Positions 60,101 through 64,000 of a DNA stretch of 64,000 bases are shown one piece after another. The translations under genes were made by a program, and so were the position numbers. How positions within the stretch are numbered: the first letter of the stretch is position 1; every line of letters begins with the position of its first letter. The notes beneath the pieces are model-generated. The model worked only from the letters and a program-made list of their open reading frames with translations. It made no database searches and was not told where the DNA came from. The stretch is from Parascedosporium putredinis (lineage: Eukaryota > Ascomycota > Sordariomycetes > Microascales > Microascaceae), in NCBI GenBank assembly GCA_949357655.1, contig CASHTG010000001.1, positions 1,302,001 to 1,366,000 on the forward strand. The letters run 5' to 3'.

Positions 60101-63100
60101 CTTAACTGCGCACCCTCCACTAATTGACCCGACACGGGTTGCATCCAGGGCTCCTTTGATCTTGGTTGGATGATTGCAAGATCCACAACTTCAACCTGAC
60201 TTCTTCAGAATGAGGCTGATTTCCTGAAGGGCGAGCGACTCCTGTTGGAGCCATATGCAGTGGATGTCAAAGGTTCACGGTTGCTCGCGATAAGCCAGAA
60301 GGCTGACTTGGGCACGGCAGCTTCATGATAGAGTGTGCGTAACCATGAGGAGAGTTGGGCCAACCGGTCAGTTCAATGTTCCCATGCTGCCCTCAACGGC
60401 GTACAAGCATTATGTGCAGACCAAATTTTCATTTGCTCCTTCCGCAACGACTTTGTGGCGTTGCGCCCATGACCAAAAGGGTAGGAGGCCACTCCTGGTT
60501 GGCTAAAACTGCAGCTCCAGCCGTGCGCAGCTAACCCCTAACAGGTAGTGGACACCTTGTTTTCACCCCCAGCTTGCAGTCATTCGGTCGCCGGAGCCGA
60601 ACACCCTGGCTCGTCCTCGCCCATGCCTCCTCGCCCCTTCCTCCCAATTTCTGAAGTCCTCAAAGTTGAGAAGCGACGATGGATGGTGGCGCCATTCCCT
60701 GCAATCGTCTGCCGAGATGCTGCCCCCAATTCGCCCTGATGGGGCAGGGCAAGTCCCATCCAGCCCATCAAAATATTTGTTCAACTCAGGCGAGCTATTG
60801 AAATCGAATGGACAGTGGGCTACAACGGCTCGGAAATTTCCTCCTCCCCTTGGCTGTCAAGCGACTGCCCAACAACACCGCGCAGCTTGACCCGTAGCTA
60901 TCCATAGACCACTTCATCCATTGCCTAACGGCAGCGATAGTTTATGAGGCTTCTAAGACCTGCAACTTAGTGAGAGGGGCAAAGGCAAAGGCAATTCAAG
61001 AAGAAAGAGGAACTTTTCAAAAGGCAGTTATCTGCAATAAGTGGGCCTCAGACAATAAAATCATCCACTGATCAACACGCTACGCTTCTTCTTCTTCTCC
61101 CTTCATGATCCGTTCTACTCCGAGAAACACGGGTGTCATCCTCATCCGCCTCCTTTGTGCACTCTCATTCATTCAAAGTTGCAGTGTCCCAAAGACCTAA
61201 CCTTGTCATACGGCCCCGGGCCAACAGCTTTCGAAATCATCGCGCCCCATGCCCCATTCTTGATCGGGAGAAAGACACGGCACTGCAAAACAAAGCGGAA
61301 TGGTAATGTTACCTGGCCTCTCCGGGCTGGAGAGGCGTATGTGGACGTGGGTCCTCGCCGAAGGAATTCCCGGGGTGTGGAGTGCTCAATAATGGGAGGA
61401 CGGGGCGGGAATGCGCAAGGCGCTAAGGGGACAAGACAGTACCACCAAACCCCACCGCCGAGGAGCCTACCACCAGGGGATGGGCGGAACAGCCGCTCTT
61501 AGTGTCGAGGGGATTTTGGCTGGCCAGCCAGTCGCCTGAAGAAACCTGGCGCGGGCAAACACCAATGTCGTTTAATGTCAAACCACCGCCATCACGACGC
61601 CCACCGCGGCTCCAAAAGCCACTTGATGGGCAACAACGGAACTGCCCTGGCGTTCGTGGCTGCTGCCCTGTTCCACCTATCATGTTCTCAACCACGACAA
61701 GTTGAGTTTGGGTTCCGCTGCCTTTCGCCGCGATGTTTCATGGCTGCCACATTCCCCAGGCGTTCCGTTCCCTTTACCTCCACATTGAGTAATTAAGAAA
61801 GCCGGAGATAACTCGCCCCGCGCGCAGCCGAGGGCTGCCCTGAGGAGTGAAACTGGCCACTTCCGGCGGTTGCGAATAGAGTTAAGGGGACGAACATCAC
61901 CTCATGGCCGAACCTTGGAGGAATTTTACTTGGTACCTTGAGATATTACGAACGAGAGACCGCATGCGGCAACAAAAACCACCTCCCACCCCGGGACGCA
62001 ACGTAGCCTGGTAACCCTGTGAGAGACGACAACAGCACAGCTTGGGTACGCCTAGCCATGGGCTGGGGTAATTCCCAGTCTACTGACCCATCCCACTGAG
62101 TGCTCACGGGCCGGCCAACCACTCTTGCGCCAAGACCATGCGTCTGGCCTGAGGCAGAAATATGTGCTCACTCTTCTTGATCAATTCTCACCTCTCTCTT
62201 CCCTTCTTGCCCAGCCAAACTCAAGCCAAATTGTTCCATGAGCATGTGTTATGTGTTTGGCACGGTAATTCCTTCCTGTACTTTGTGACAAACACGGCTG
62301 ATCGACGCATCCCGAGCCTTCCGCCATTGGTTTGACATCGTTGGTCTGACAGGCGAGGACCCTACTTCTTCTGCCCACATGTTACAGCGTACCAAACTTG
62401 TATGCTTCCTGGGTCGAGATTTGGAATGATGAGTACCTGGCCAGCTCTCTTTAAGAAACCTGGTAGTCTCACCGAAATCACACTGTTTTGCGCCATCAAT
62501 TGATCCATGCTATGTCCCCATACCGATACCACGGCGAAAACGAAAGAGCCTTCGGGACGGGGAGCCGATAGACTCGAGCTATATCCCATTTTACACCAAC
62601 CCTATGGACGTGCTTCAAGTAAGGGGATCACCAACAGAGCTCTTGGAGTCGAAATAGAGCCCAGGGAACAGCAGTCTAGCCTAGGGCCAGACTCTGCTTC
62701 ATCCCAGCCAAGCTTTTTGACGGCGTCCCTATCATTTTTGTTAAGCCAATCAACCAAAGAATGCTAAGCTTGGATGGCTATCTGCTCCCGCTCCATGAAG
62801 TAACAGAGCGCCCTCGTCTCCACACGAGGCAGCTTTTTATCTACTCGCTTAGCATGCGCTAGCATGGTCCCGCGACTGGTCTCCCAGACTGACTCGCGCT
62901 GGAAAGGCTCGCCACCGATTGTTTTAGTGGAGAAGAGGCAGCAAAGAGACACGAACAACAAGACCTACCTCGAGTGGATTCCTACCTCTAGGAGAGGGGG
63001 AATATGAGGAAGGGAGATGCTGGTGGGGAGCGGGGCAGGGCGGGGAGGGGGCAGGTAGAAGGGGGAAAGGGGGAAGAGGATTGATGCAGCCTCAATGTGG

Positions 63101-64000
63101 GCTGTAGCGAGTTACGGCCTCCCTTAGTTGTGACCTTTGCGCGACTAGACACGCAATGGGCGAAGGGCAGACTCAACTACCTTGCGTTGCGATCCCCGGT
63201 CTCTGCTGGCGCACTACTGACCGTAAGCTGCAACTGTGAATACGTACTAACCCCTCGACTGTCAGTGCAGGGTAACCAAGCCATTCATTGATCAACTTCA
63301 TGAAATAAAGCTAGCCGAAACCTACGCAGGGGCTTCAAGCCTCAACCATGGCATCATGTTGGAGGATCTATCGTTCAAGTTGAGCCTTCTGCTCGAGACG
63401 CGCGATCGAGAGATGCATTGTGCGAGCCATGGTTATGCGGCACACGACTGATGCGTCGCCCACGAGGAGATACCCCCGGCTGGCGCCCAAAGAAGGATAA
63501 AAGAGACAGGAAAAGAAGAGTCGGACGTAACCCTGGCATGGGGACTCGTCGATATTTTTGCAAAATCACCCGATAACCGAATGGATGGAACTGCGCCTAA
63601 GAAAGTTGACAAATACTTCGGACCTTGGTCGCAGTCAGTCGAGGACTTCAACCGAGCGCTGCGGGCAAACCTGGATGCTCGACAAATCCGTCCTCTTGCA
63701 GATGGTGGAGCACGGGGCCAAACCTCGAAGGCCCAAGAAGAAGGCGAGCCCAGCATCCTAACGATTCACTGGTCTCCTTTTTTCATCCCTTCTTTATTGT
63801 TTGGTCGCTTACGCTGGTCGTGGTGCTGCGCTTACTTGGCAGCATATTCTTGAACCACAAGGGAGCTTTGATGGCCAACTTTCACTGTGCATCTTCAATT
63901 TTATCACTAGATGTGGGCGCGGGAATGTTATTTTTGGGACCCGTGCGCTTTTTTACAGAATGCCCTCTCTCTCGTTCGAGATCAACCACGGTAGGTGATG
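57108..64000. other. Downstream 6.9-kb region, no convincing gene
   Basis: The first few hundred bases are T-rich and look like the 3' untranslated region of the homeobox gene. Beyond that I find no recognisable domain on either strand. Frames such as 58634-59167 (+) and 58227-58724 (-) are random in composition. A protein-like frame near the right end (63581-63853) is listed separately as a weak candidate. Confidence 0.55.
63581..63853 (+). CDS. Weak candidate short ORF, unrecognised
   Basis: An ATG-initiated frame of 90 codons whose first half reads like protein (charged and aromatic mix: K-K-V-D-K-Y-F-G-P-W-S-Q-S-V-E-D-F-N-R-A-L), while the second half turns hydrophobic and Trp/Cys-rich as random sequence does. 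I recognise no family. It may be the start of a gene running past the window, a fragment, or chance. Overlapping frames on both strands are also open. Confidence 0.15.
   Translation: MDGTAPKKVDKYFGPWSQSVEDFNRALRANLDARQIRPLADGGARGQTSKAQEEGEPSILTIHWSPFFIPSLLFGRLRWSWCCAYLAAYS

Overview
The window is nuclear DNA of a filamentous ascomycete (Pezizomycotina; most likely Sordariomycetes, possibly Hypocreales). The evidence is short introns of about 46-210 bp with GT..AG ends and CTAAC-type branch points, pyrimidine-rich leaders, near-balanced base composition, and proteins of typical fungal families: ROX3/Med19, Tof1, YSY6/RAMP4 and a fungal-type homeobox factor. The genus cannot be read from the sequence. 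I see no mobile element, CRISPR array, tRNA or rRNA gene.

Nine genes can be supported. From left to right: about 9.7 kb with no recognisable gene; a Yap-type basic-region (bZIP-like) protein (+, 9697-10601); a lysine-rich protein ending in a SMAP (small acidic protein-like) domain (+, 13051-14308); the tail-anchored ER protein YSY6/RAMP4 (-, 14770-15313); a small mitochondrial inner-membrane protein resembling INA17 (+, 16084-16635); Mediator subunit ROX3/Med19 (+, 19613-20732); a GHSMG serine hydrolase (-, 22417 to about 24551, first exon not found); the fork-protection factor TOF1/Timeless (-, 25526-29317); and mitochondrial 3-hydroxyacyl-CoA dehydrogenase (+, 29808-30920). TOF1 and the dehydrogenase are divergent and share a 490-bp promoter region. 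YSY6 and the INA17-like gene are also divergent. SMAP/YSY6 and ROX3/hydrolase are convergent pairs.

From 30921 to the window end only one gene is recognisable, a homeodomain transcription factor at 54845-57107. It has about 23.9 kb of apparently non-coding DNA upstream and about 6.9 kb downstream. That DNA holds simple-sequence tracts (TG, CTTTTT, CTCCCT, CACCTAG, A/T runs) and a strongly pyrimidine-rich stretch just before the gene, but no convincing coding potential.

The genes do not form a pathway; they are housekeeping and regulatory genes. The most striking property is technical. Seven of the nine genes are broken by frameshifts, and every one can be explained by a missing base, usually in a short homopolymer. 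I count about 20 missing bases at 19 sites and no site that needs an extra base. Restoring them gives coding lengths divisible by three in all seven genes. This looks like homopolymer under-calling in the assembly rather than pseudogenes, and any automatic annotation of this contig would be badly fragmented.
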